This document shows, piece after piece, positions 13,783 to 22,571 of a stretch of DNA of 32,215 bases. The stretch comes from an uncultured Clostridia bacterium (lineage in GTDB: Bacteria > Bacillota > Clostridia > Christensenellales > Borkfalkiaceae), in assembly GCA_947589235.1 (NCBI GenBank), contig CANQAX010000010.1, positions 1 to 32,215 on the forward strand, in the 5' to 3' direction. The notes under the pieces were generated by a model, which saw only the letters and a program-made list of their open reading frames with translations, ran no database searches and was not told where the DNA came from. The position numbers were made by a program, and so were the translations under genes. Positions within the stretch are counted from its first letter, which is position 1. Each line of letters starts with the position of its first letter.

Positions 13783-16281
13783 TCAGCTCAATGCGAGGCG
13801 GAATACCGTGACGCTGTACGGCGAAACGGTGTAGCCGAACGTCTTGCCGTCCGTGAAGCCGCCGATCGTCTTTTTGACGGGTCTCACGGCTTCCCCGTTG
13901 TCGAGGTCGCTCACCGCATCGGGGTCGGGATTGGAGAGACTGATGACGTCCGCAACGCCCAAGAGATCGATCCCGTTCATATTGAAGTAGACGTTGAATT
14001 TCAGCTGTTTTTCGCCGACGTTGACGATCTTCACGATGATCTCCTCCGTCTCCTCATCGTACGATACAAGGTAGTAGATGTCGTCGAAGGTGCGCGTCGT
14101 GGTCGTGTTCGGGCGGACCGTGTCGCCCTCATTTGCCTCGTTGCCCGTGTATACGGTCTGCGGCACAACGTCGTCCTTATATCGGATACGGGAAGCGAGC
14201 TTATAGTCGCCCGCGTTCTGCATGAAGATCTGCTGGACAAAGTAGTTCGGCGTGAGGGAAACATCGTCGTTCGTGAAGAACATCATGTCCGTCTCCCACT
14301 GGAGGGCGTCGCCGAGCGGTTTTCCGTAGGTGCCGAACATGGGCGCATACGCCGCGAGCTTCACGATGTCGCCGTTGCGCTCGAGCCCCGTCATGAACGC
14401 TGCCTCCGAGAGCGCCGTCCGCCAGCTGTTCTTGACCTGCGGGAAGTAGGAGACCTTGTTGCCGTTCTGGAACTCCGACCGCGTGAAGGCGGTGTTCGCC
14501 GCATACTCGCCCACGAACACGTCATAGGCATTCCTTGCGCCATCCGCGCCGTCCGTCTTGCGGAGATAGTCGTCGTACATGTCGGCAACTTCGAGGAAGT
14601 CGGTGTAATTCATGTAGTAGTGATGGTCCACGACGCCGTATTCCGAAACGGTGTTGACCGCCTTCTCGCCCGACTTGGAGATGTATTGCTGCGCCGCCTT
14701 TTGCGCCGTGCCCTCGCGCGCCCAACGCCCGGTTTCGGGATTGTAGCCGAACTGCACGTCATATTGGAAGTTGGGTCCGTTCCCGACGATGAGGCGGACG
14801 GAGCCGTAAAGGGGATTTTCCTTCGCCATATCGGTGAACGCCTCGAGGAACTTTTCGTAATTCCCCGTGAAATACGTACCCCATTGCTCATTTCCGATTC
14901 CGAGATAGTCCATCTCGAAGGGATCGGGGTGCCCCATGTCCGCACGGAGCTGTGCCCAGTATGCCTCATCGGGATCGGAGGAATCGGGGTCGCCTTTCGC
15001 GAATGCGACGAGGTCGAGCGCGTCCTGAATGAAGTCCTCAACGCCCTTGCCGTGCCGCCCCGAGAGCGCCTTCCCCGTTCCGCCGTCCGCGCCCTGCTGG
15101 ATTTGGCAGGTGAGCCCGCAGTTGACGATGGGAATTGCCTTCGCGCCGAGCGAATCGCACAGCTCGAAGAATTCGTAGAAACCGATGCCGTACTCGAGAT
15201 CATAGTAGTTTTCGCCGCCCTGCCAGAGGTCGGTATTGGGCTTTCTCGCCGCCTGTTCGCCGCGGGACTTGAAGTTTTCCGTCGTCTCGCCGTCGCGGAC
15301 GAGGGTGTACTCCACCTCGGGAACGGTGTCGTCCGTGGGACCCGCGACCGCGCCGACCGAGTTCTTCCAGTCGTAAACCTCGGTGTCGCTCGTGCCCTCG
15401 ATGACGCACCCGCCGGGGAAGCGGAAGAACGCGGGCGAGAGGTTCTTGATGGCATTGTACATGTAGTTCTTGAATCCGACCGTCGAATCGGTCGTCTCGA
15501 ACTTCACCGCGTCGAGGCAGAAGTCGGTATCCGCGGAGCCGAAGGAGATCTCGAGCGAGATGTTCTCCGAGCCGCCCCGCGTCGCGGTGATCGTGCGCTC
15601 GTACTTCACCCAATCCGTGCGCTCGGCGACGGAGAAGGTATCCTGCGCATAGATCGTCCCGCCGTTCTTGGCGGTGACGGTGATCTCTCCCCCGTATCCC
15701 TTGATGAAGCAGGAGAAGATGTAGTCCACCCCGCTCTCCATGGACATGGGGACCCAGCGGTAGCCCGAATTGGTGAGCGTGCCGCCCGCGGTCGCATTGA
15801 TCTGCGCATAGTAGCCCTTGTAGCCCGCATCCGCAAAAAGCGGCGCGGAGTTGACCGTCTTGACCGTCAGACCTCTCGGCACCCACGACTGCGTGCGGTT
15901 CTTGGAATACTCGAAGGAGCCGTTGCAGACGAGGTTGTCGTCGAGGGCGTATCCCGCGTAGTTGATGTCCTCGAGGAAGAGCCCGAAGAGGTCGGGCGAG
16001 ATGTGATTGACATCGGTCTTGTTGATGCCCCCGATGAGCGAGAGTGTCGCGTCCACGTCCTCAAAGGCGGGCGCCTCGACGTCGTATTGCGGCGGCTGCG
16101 GCGTGTCGGGATTGTCGGGATTATCCGGAGTATCAGGATTGTCGGGATTGTCCGGAGTGGTGGGCGTATTGCCGCCGTTGTCGTTCTTGTCGTTGCTGCC
16201 CGAATCGCCGCAGCCCGCGAATACGGACAGAGCCATCACGGAACCGAGCAGAAGCGCAAAGACCTTCTTCCAATTCTTCAT
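13783..16281 (-). CDS. GH51 alpha-L-arabinofuranosidase-like lipoprotein
   Basis: An 832-residue exported lipoprotein (lipobox VFAGC, Cys24), tethered by a low-complexity linker of Pro-Asp-Asn/Thr repeats (about 43-61). The start of the domain (DLFGLFLEDINYAGYAL...LVCNGSFE, 97-124) is typical of GH51 enzymes. A carbohydrate-binding-like beta module follows (about 130-265), then the TIM barrel with FRFPGGCVIEG (286-296), acid/base Glu465 in GIGNEQWG and nucleophile Glu592 in VGEYAAN, and a C-terminal beta-sandwich (about 720-832). GH51 enzymes release arabinofuranose from arabinoxylan and arabinan. The enzyme is probably displayed on the cell surface. No sugar transporter is adjacent, so it is not part of a visible utilisation operon. 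The start follows GGGGGAAAAG. Confidence 0.9.
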   Translation of the reverse strand: MKNWKKVFALLLGSVMALSVFAGCGDSGSNDKNDNGGNTPTTPDNPDNPDTPDNPDNPDTPQPPQYDVEAPAFEDVDATLSLIGGINKTDVNHISPDLFGLFLEDINYAGYALDDNLVCNGSFEYSKNRTQSWVPRGLTVKTVNSAPLFADAGYKGYYAQINATAGGTLTNSGYRWVPMSMESGVDYIFSCFIKGYGGEITVTAKNGGTIYAQDTFSVAERTDWVKYERTITATRGGSENISLEISFGSADTDFCLDAVKFETTDSTVGFKNYMYNAIKNLSPAFFRFPGGCVIEGTSDTEVYDWKNSVGAVAGPTDDTVPEVEYTLVRDGETTENFKSRGEQAARKPNTDLWQGGENYYDLEYGIGFYEFFELCDSLGAKAIPIVNCGLTCQIQQGADGGTGKALSGRHGKGVEDFIQDALDLVAFAKGDPDSSDPDEAYWAQLRADMGHPDPFEMDYLGIGNEQWGTYFTGNYEKFLEAFTDMAKENPLYGSVRLIVGNGPNFQYDVQFGYNPETGRWAREGTAQKAAQQYISKSGEKAVNTVSEYGVVDHHYYMNYTDFLEVADMYDDYLRKTDGADGARNAYDVFVGEYAANTAFTRSEFQNGNKVSYFPQVKNSWRTALSEAAFMTGLERNGDIVKLAAYAPMFGTYGKPLGDALQWETDMMFFTNDDVSLTPNYFVQQIFMQNAGDYKLASRIRYKDDVVPQTVYTGNEANEGDTVRPNTTTTRTFDDIYYLVSYDEETEEIIVKIVNVGEKQLKFNVYFNMNGIDLLGVADVISLSNPDPDAVSDLDNGEAVRPVKKTIGGFTDGKTFGYTVSPYSVTVFRLALS

Positions 16282-16330
16282 GTCTTTTCCCCCTATCGAA
16301 TTGTTTGCAGATATTTTATCACGATTGCCG

Positions 16331-16370
16331 AAAAAAAACAACCCTTTCGGAAAGATTCCGAAAAGGTTGT
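16331..16370 (-). terminator. Rho-independent terminator of the hotdog thioesterase gene
   Basis: A 15-bp stem with one wobble (16338-16352 with 16356-16370), 3-base loop, and eight T residues on the minus strand. A weak promoter for the GH51 gene (TTGTTT, 17 bases, TAAAAT) may overlap this T-tract. Confidence 0.9.
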
Positions 16371-16379
16371 CCAATCAGG

Positions 16380-16459
16380 GCGATAAGCCGCCCGCATATA
16401 TGGGACGAAAGCCGCCCGCACGGGGTGATAGACCGCCGCCCGCACGGGATAGGGCACCG
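16380..16459. repeat. Short imperfect repeats after the thioesterase gene
   Basis: Three to four imperfect copies of (A/T)AAGCCGCCCGCA followed by GGGAT/GGGGT spacers, about 20-26 bases apart, in the 3' leader between the thioesterase stop and its terminator. Confidence 0.5.
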
Positions 16460-16966
16460 CTATGCGGGCAAGTCGATCTCCGATACGCCGTCCTCGACGA
16501 GGTAGCACATCTCCTCGTGCTCGTTGACGCCCGCTTGGATCTGCTGCGGCGTGAGCTTGATGTATTTGATTGTCGCGTTCGCGAGCACGGCGCGGCTTTC
16601 GTCCATGATGCAGCACTCCGCCGTGAGGAAATTTCCCGTCTCCTTCACGATCTTTCCCCGCCCGACGAGGGCGACCCCGTAGGGCACGGGCTTGCGGTAC
16701 TTCGTCTCGAGGGAGAGCGTCACGCCGTACGTGAACTCGCCGCCCTCCTTCGCCCAGAGCGCGCGGAGTCCCATCTCATCGAGCATGGCGGTAATCAGCC
16801 CGCCGTGCACCCTGCCGGGATAGCTCTGATGCTCCTCCCGATAGGAAAAGAGCGAGGCGACGCTCCCGTCCTCCATCGAATAGAAGGGCGCGCGGACGCC
16901 GTACACATTGTCCAGCCCGCAGATCGCACACATCTTGCTGTTCCTCTGCTTGCAGACCACTTTCAT
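16460..16966 (-). CDS. PaaI/YdiI-type hotdog-fold thioesterase
   Basis: A 168-residue single hotdog-fold protein. The family block is EEHQSYPGRVHGGLITAMLDEMG (44-66), with the HGG turn (54-56) and acidic Asp63/Glu64, where PaaI-type thioesterases hold their catalytic residue. The remaining strands (TYGVTLSLETKYRKPVPYG; GNFLTAECCIMDESRAVLANATIKYIKL) complete the fold. Such enzymes hydrolyse acyl-CoA thioesters; the acyl group is unknown. The N-terminus carries Cys5, Cys13 and Cys16 (CKQRNSKMCAIC), which is Cys-rich for the family and could bind a metal. The ATG at 16966 follows GGGGGAA; an ATG 54 bases upstream lacks a ribosome site. It has its own promoter and terminator. Confidence 0.85.
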   Translation of the reverse strand: MKVVCKQRNSKMCAICGLDNVYGVRAPFYSMEDGSVASLFSYREEHQSYPGRVHGGLITAMLDEMGLRALWAKEGGEFTYGVTLSLETKYRKPVPYGVALVGRGKIVKETGNFLTAECCIMDESRAVLANATIKYIKLTPQQIQAGVNEHEEMCYLVEDGVSEIDLPA

Positions 16967-17045
16967 ATTTATTCCCCCCTTGGTGTTTCTCTCTTTTTTC
17001 GTGTTGGTGATGAAGATCATGCCGCTTTTTCGTTCGATGACAGAT

Positions 17046-17075
17046 ATTATACCATAGCTTGATCCCGTTTGTCAA
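17046..17075 (-). promoter_or_regulatory. Sigma-A-type promoter of the thioesterase gene
   Basis: Minus strand TTGACA (17075-17070), 18 bases, TATAAT (17051-17046), about 75 bases before the start. Confidence 0.75.
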
Positions 17076-17142
17076 ACTTCCCTTCGGCATTCGGACAAGG
17101 GAATATCCTCGGCATTCGGCGCGAAAATATCCTCGGCGGAAA

Positions 17143-17179
17143 CAAAAAAACCCAAACCGAACGGTGCGTTCCGGTTGGG
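17143..17179 (-). terminator. Rho-independent terminator of tRNA-Ser
   Basis: Stem CCCAACCGGAACG / CGTTCGGTTTGGG (13 bp with imperfections), loop CAC, then a run of T on the minus strand, 8 bases beyond the tRNA 3' end. Confidence 0.85.
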
Positions 17180-17187
17180 CTTTCCTT

Positions 17188-17278
17188 TGGCGCAGAGTGG
17201 GAGATTTGAACTCCCGGTAAGCTTTTGACCTACACACGATTTCCAATCGTGCTCCTTAAGCCGCTCGGACAACTCTGC
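17188..17278 (-). tRNA. tRNA-Ser (anticodon GGA)
   Basis: Reads GCAGAGTTGTCCGAGCGG... on the minus strand. The acceptor stem GCAGAGT pairs with ACTCTGC; the D-arm contains GAGCGGCTTAAGGAG; the anticodon stem CACGA/TCGTG holds the loop TTGGAAA with anticodon GGA (serine UCC/UCU). A long variable arm and the T-arm with GTTCAAATC follow, and CCA is encoded (17190-17188). The long variable arm confirms a class II serine tRNA. Confidence 0.96.
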
Positions 17279-17290
17279 AACAGCACGTCT

Positions 17291-17319
17291 ATTTTACACG
17301 AAGCGCGCAAAAAAATCAA
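17291..17319 (-). promoter_or_regulatory. Promoter of tRNA-Ser
   Basis: Minus strand TTGATT (17319-17314), 17 bases, TAAAAT (17296-17291), 12 bases before the tRNA 5' end. Confidence 0.65.
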
Positions 17320-17358
17320 TCGATTTGCGCCGCAAAATGGATTTTCGGCAAAAAAACT

Positions 17359-17652
17359 TTATCGGCGCTCCGACTCCCGCAAGAAGCGGAGCAACCCCTC
17401 CCTCTGCCCCGGGGAGAGAGCGCGCACGCGGCGGACGAGCTCGTCGTCTTCCCCCTCGTCATCGGAGAAAAATTCGGCGAGCGTTATGCCGAACGCTCCG
17501 CAGATCGCGCGGAGCGTGGAGAGCTTCGGCTCGGCGCCGCGCGTATACAAATTATTTAACGTGGACTGCGTGAGCATCGCCTCCATCGCAAGATTGTTGA
17601 CCGACCAACCGCGTTCCCTGCGGAGCGCGTCCACTTTCTCCATCACCGTCAT
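17359..17652 (-). CDS. Small XRE-family transcriptional regulator
   Basis: A 97-residue cytoplasmic DNA-binding protein. Residues 3-58 form a Cro/C1-type helix-turn-helix (MEKVDALRRERGWSVNNLAMEAMLTQSTLNNLYTRG...PKLSTLRAICGAFGITLAEFF). An acidic linker (DDEGEDDE) and a basic C-terminal helix follow. The start follows GAGGTGA. It is transcribed divergently from the membrane protein/Lgt-like pair. Copies of AACTCAATT lie in the spacer of both its own promoter and the divergent promoter, so it most likely represses itself and its neighbours. No ligand domain is visible. Confidence 0.88.
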   Translation of the reverse strand: MTVMEKVDALRRERGWSVNNLAMEAMLTQSTLNNLYTRGAEPKLSTLRAICGAFGITLAEFFSDDEGEDDELVRRVRALSPGQREGLLRFLRESERR

Positions 17653-17671
17653 ATCGCTTCACCTCACCTCT

Positions 17672-17702
17672 ATTTTATAGCGAAATTGAGTTAAAAACAT
17701 AA
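17672..17702 (-). promoter_or_regulatory. Promoter of the XRE gene with operator half-site
   Basis: Minus strand TATAAA (17679-17674) with a weak -35 TTATGT (17702-17697) at 17 bases. The sequence AACTCAATT (17692-17684, minus strand) lies in the spacer and repeats the palindrome of the divergent promoter. Confidence 0.5.
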
Positions 17703-17712
17703 CCATAAACCG

Positions 17713-17741
17713 TTGACAAATGAACTCAATTGAGTTATAAT
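17713..17741 (+). promoter_or_regulatory. Consensus promoter of the membrane protein/Lgt-like pair with internal palindrome
   Basis: TTGACA (17713-17718), 17 bases, TATAAT (17736-17741): a full consensus. The perfect 14-base palindrome AACTCAATTGAGTT (17723-17736) fills the spacer, a position where a bound repressor blocks RNA polymerase. Confidence 0.85.
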
Positions 17742-17837
17742 ATGAAAAAATACGTCGAACAGGTCGGAAGTTTCGGCGATTTTCGGAAACGGAATCAACC
17801 AAAATCGGTTGAGAATAAATTTTACGGAGGTAGGTTT

Positions 17838-18206
17838 ATGAAAAAGAACGTTGCTGCTCTCGTGTTCTCCATTCTCGGAACGGTATTCGGGATCATCGGG
17901 GCGATCATCTGGGCAGCATGCGCAGACACCTGCGCGGACATTGTGGGGAGCTCCACCATGTGGACAGTCGGGTTCATCGTGCTCGGCGTGGGCGGAGGCG
18001 TGGTCTCGCTCATCGGCGGCATTCAGGCGTTCCGCTTCAGACCGGCGGGCTTTGTCATGTCGCTCTTGGGCTGCCTGCTGCAAGTCGGAAATCTGGTCCT
18101 CGAATGCGTCTTTGTCGAGGGATTTTCCTTCGTCCTCTCGCTCTGGACCCTTCTTGCGATCGTCATGCTCGTTCTCGCGACGGTGTTCTCGAAGAGAAAG
18201 TCGTAA
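17838..18206 (+). CDS. Small four-helix membrane protein, function unknown
   Basis: A 122-residue integral membrane protein with four predicted hydrophobic segments: about 5-25 (VAALVFSILGTVFGIIGAII), 38-60 (MWTVGFIVLGVGGGVVSLIGGI), 65-85 (PAGFVMSLLGCLLQVGNLVL) and 92-116 (FVLSLWTLLAIVMLVLATVF), and a basic tail. The overall look resembles DUF4064-type small membrane proteins, though I could not name the family securely. The ATG at 17838 follows GGAGG. An in-frame upstream extension exists but lies in the leader. It precedes the Lgt-like gene by 4 bases, so the two are co-expressed. Confidence 0.75.
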   Translation: MKKNVAALVFSILGTVFGIIGAIIWAACADTCADIVGSSTMWTVGFIVLGVGGGVVSLIGGIQAFRFRPAGFVMSLLGCLLQVGNLVLECVFVEGFSFVLSLWTLLAIVMLVLATVFSKRKS

Positions 18207-18210
18207 ACGC

Positions 18211-18981
18211 ATGAAGCGGTTTTTCTCCGTAGCGGGCATTGTTTTTTACCCCTACTCACTCTTCATGATCGCGGGCGTGGGAGCGCTCCTCGGGCTGTTT
18301 ACGGCAATCACGCTCAAGCGGCACCCGGGAAAATCGGACGAAAACACGTTCGTGATCGAAATGCTCATCATCTGCACGGCGGCGGCTTTGCCCGCCGCCG
18401 TGCTTTTCGACGCGCTGTTCCACTTTATCGAAACGGGAAAATTTACCTTCGGGGGAGCGACCTTCTACGGCGGATTGCTCGGGGCGCTCGCCCTCTTCCC
18501 TCCCCTTCTCGCAATCAGAAGGGAGCGCACCGTGACGATCTACGACCGCCTTTGTGACCTTGCCCCCTGCATTGCGGCGGGGCACTGCCTCGGCAGGATC
18601 GGCTGCTTTTTCGGCGGCTGCTGTTTCGGAAAGCCGACGGACTCCTTCCTCGGGGTCGTATTTCCCGAGGGATCGATGCCGTACGAATTTTACGGCGGGG
18701 CGGTCGCCGTGCACCCGACGCAGCTCTACGAGGCGGCGTTCCTTGCCCTGCTCGCACTCTTTCTGTGGAAGCCCGCAAAGAGGGACGCCTTCCCTCTCTA
18801 TCTCATTCTCTATGGGATCTGGAGATTTTTCCTTGAATTTCTGCGCGGCGACGACAGAGGCGCCTTTCCCCTCCTCCCGCTCACGCCCGCGCAGGGGATC
18901 TCCGTCTTGCTCGTGCTGCTCGGCGCAACTCTCCTCACGGTCCGTCTGATCCGCATGAGAGCCTCCCGCCGAGAAAAATAG
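18211..18981 (+). CDS. Lgt-superfamily membrane protein (diverged prolipoprotein diacylglyceryl transferase paralogue)
   Basis: A 256-residue polytopic membrane protein with the overall Lgt plan. It has several hydrophobic segments, the block TFGGATFYGGLLGA (79-92), GHCLGRIGCFFGGCCFGKPTDSFLG (124-148) and VHPTQLYEA (167-175). Lgt transfers diacylglycerol from phosphatidylglycerol to the lipobox cysteine. Here the GRxGNFxNxE signature is replaced by GRIGCFFGGCC, and the essential His of the HGG-type block is Phe-Tyr-Gly-Gly. Arg129 and the HPTQLYE end are kept. A cluster of cysteines (Cys126, 132, 137, 138) is present. It may act on another lipid or substrate, or be an auxiliary Lgt. No strong ribosome site precedes it, in line with coupling to the preceding gene. 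Confidence 0.82.
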   Translation: MKRFFSVAGIVFYPYSLFMIAGVGALLGLFTAITLKRHPGKSDENTFVIEMLIICTAAALPAAVLFDALFHFIETGKFTFGGATFYGGLLGALALFPPLLAIRRERTVTIYDRLCDLAPCIAAGHCLGRIGCFFGGCCFGKPTDSFLGVVFPEGSMPYEFYGGAVAVHPTQLYEAAFLALLALFLWKPAKRDAFPLYLILYGIWRFFLEFLRGDDRGAFPLLPLTPAQGISVLLVLLGATLLTVRLIRMRASRREK

Positions 18982-19006
18982 CGCGTACGGAATCGATCCG
19001 TGCGCG
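18982..19006 (+). terminator. Hairpin after the Lgt-like gene
   Basis: A 10-bp stem with one wobble (CGCGTACGGA / TCCGTGCGCG, 5-base loop) starting right after the stop codon. No T-run follows, so terminator function is uncertain. Confidence 0.4.
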
Positions 19007-19027
19007 GAACTTCGGAAAAATCGAAAC

Positions 19028-19067
19028 ATGACGATGAAGTCGATCTCCGAATGGGTAAGCGGTTTGA
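19028..19067 (-). pseudogene. Degenerate fragment similar to clpB
   Basis: In the minus direction the segment encodes YFKPLTHSEIDFIV, close to FFKPLTHAEIDRIV in the intact ClpB about 1.1 kb away; at the DNA level roughly 33 of 40 bases agree with 20136-20176. There is no open gene around it. It lies between the Lgt-like gene and the promoter at 19134. Confidence 0.4.
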
Positions 19068-19133
19068 AATACTCTTTGGGACAAAGATGACATCGTGTTC
19101 CGCTTGCCTTCCCTGCAATTTTTTCGCGTATCC

Positions 19134-19162
19134 TTGCAATCGGCGCGGCGATATGGTATAAT
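19134..19162 (+). promoter_or_regulatory. Sigma-A-type promoter of the 19180-19824 gene
   Basis: TTGCAA (19134-19139), 17 bases, TATAAT (19157-19162), with GGAGGA directly after, 4 bases before the ATG. Confidence 0.7.
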
Positions 19163-19179
19163 CGCGTGCGGAGGATACC

Positions 19180-19824
19180 ATGAAGAGAAAGCAAGCGAAG
19201 GCGGAGCTCGTCCGCTACATCGAGACCATCCGCGATAACGAGGGGCATGCCGTGGTGGATATCAGCCTCGGGGAGGACGTGACGCGCTACGACCCCCTCT
19301 CCCTCAACGGGCAGCGCGACCTGAACGGCGACATCTATGACTACATCGACGCGCAGACAAACGTCATTCCCGCGGAAGTCCCCCTCCGCGTCCGCTTCCA
19401 CGGCGAATTTGCCGAGGGCGAGCCGGAGGAAATCAAACAGATGATGCACCACCACTATGTGATGAAGTCCTTCGACATCGCGTGGGACGTCATGGCGAAC
19501 TTTCGGAAAATTCTGCTGTTTACGCTGTTCGGCGCGGCGATGATCGCCATCTATCTCACCTTTGCGCTCATAGGGAAAGACGTCTTCATGACGGAAATTC
19601 TATCCGTCGTGGGCTCCTTCTCGCTGTGGGAAGCCGCGGACGCCTTTCTCCTCGAGCGCCCGCACCTGCGCCGCGAACGGAAGAACAACGACCAGTGTCT
19701 GAACGAGATCGTCGAATTCGTCCCGAGAAGCGAGGGTCCCGCCGAACAGACCGCAAAAAATACCTCGGAAAATACCGCAAAAAACGCCTCGAAAGCTATC
19801 TCGCAAAACACCTCAAAGCCGTAA
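19180..19824 (+). CDS. Conserved hypothetical membrane protein
   Basis: A 214-residue protein with a soluble N-terminal part (1-108; charged, with VDISLGEDVTRYDPLSLNGQRDLNGDIYDYID, which looks structured), one clear transmembrane helix (about 110-131, ILLFTLFGAAMIAIYLTFAL), a second weaker hydrophobic stretch (about 135-157, with the motif SLWEAADAFLLER), and a low-complexity tail with Ala-Lys-Asn/Thr-Ser repeats (190-214). I do not recognise a named family; no catalytic motif is seen. The start follows GGAGGA and a strong promoter. It is monocistronic and convergent with clpB, separated by a shared hairpin terminator. Confidence 0.75.
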   Translation: MKRKQAKAELVRYIETIRDNEGHAVVDISLGEDVTRYDPLSLNGQRDLNGDIYDYIDAQTNVIPAEVPLRVRFHGEFAEGEPEEIKQMMHHHYVMKSFDIAWDVMANFRKILLFTLFGAAMIAIYLTFALIGKDVFMTEILSVVGSFSLWEAADAFLLERPHLRRERKNNDQCLNEIVEFVPRSEGPAEQTAKNTSENTAKNASKAISQNTSKP

Positions 19825-19854
19825 AATCCGACCCCATATCGCATTTTATTTAAG

Positions 19855-19884
19855 AGCGCCGCTCCGAACACTCGGAGCGGCGCT
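19855..19884. terminator. Bidirectional terminator between the hypothetical gene and clpB
   Basis: A perfect 13-bp stem (AGCGCCGCTCCGA / TCGGAGCGGCGCT) with a 4-base loop, T-rich on the plus side. It lies between the two convergent stops. Confidence 0.85.
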
Positions 19885-19888
19885 TCCT

Positions 19889-22459
<2,571 letters not shown>

Positions 22460-22488
22460 TCTTTCCTCCTCCCCCTGTTTTCACATCT

Positions 22489-22515
22489 ATTATACCGCAA
22501 TCGGGGGAAGGTCAA
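22489..22515 (-). promoter_or_regulatory. Possible promoter of clpB
   Basis: Minus strand TTGACC (22515-22510) and TATAAT (22494-22489), spacer only 15 bases, about 30 bases before the start. The -10 is convincing; the spacing is short. Confidence 0.45.
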
Positions 22516-22529
22516 ACGGTCGCCGCGGC

Positions 22530-22559
22530 AAAAAAAAGCCCCCCGAATGTCTCGGGGGG
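22530..22559 (-). terminator. Rho-independent terminator of the tyrS-yigZ-ilvE operon
   Basis: Stem CCCCCCGA / TCGGGGGG (8 bp, 5-base loop) followed by eight T residues on the minus strand, 12 bases beyond the ilvE stop. Confidence 0.92.
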
Positions 22560-22571
22560 ACGATTGCCGAT

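Noticed and set aside
13612..16386. Long open frame on the plus strand (924 codons) opposite the GH51 gene
   Set aside because: It is the reverse of a clear GH51 enzyme with lipobox, catalytic residues and terminator; the plus frame has no ribosome site or family motif and is open because of GC-rich codon bias.
17090..17142. Short repeats CCTCGGCATTCGG between the thioesterase promoter and the tRNA terminator
   Set aside because: Only two and a half copies over about 50 bases; too little to call more than local duplication.
17730..17838. Upstream in-frame start for the four-helix membrane protein
   Set aside because: The ATG at 17730-17745 lies inside or at the promoter; GGAGG directly precedes the ATG at 17838.
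18256..19455. Minus-strand open frame of ~400 codons opposite the Lgt-like gene
   Set aside because: The Lgt-like gene on the plus strand has membrane segments and family motifs; only a short piece of the minus frame (around 19028-19067) resembles anything, and it was reported as a clpB fragment.
22460..22530. CIRCE or CtsR operator before clpB
   Set aside because: Neither TTAGCACTC-N9-GAGTGCTAA nor the GGTCAAA tandem heptads are present; a single GTCAAA lies in the -35 area only.
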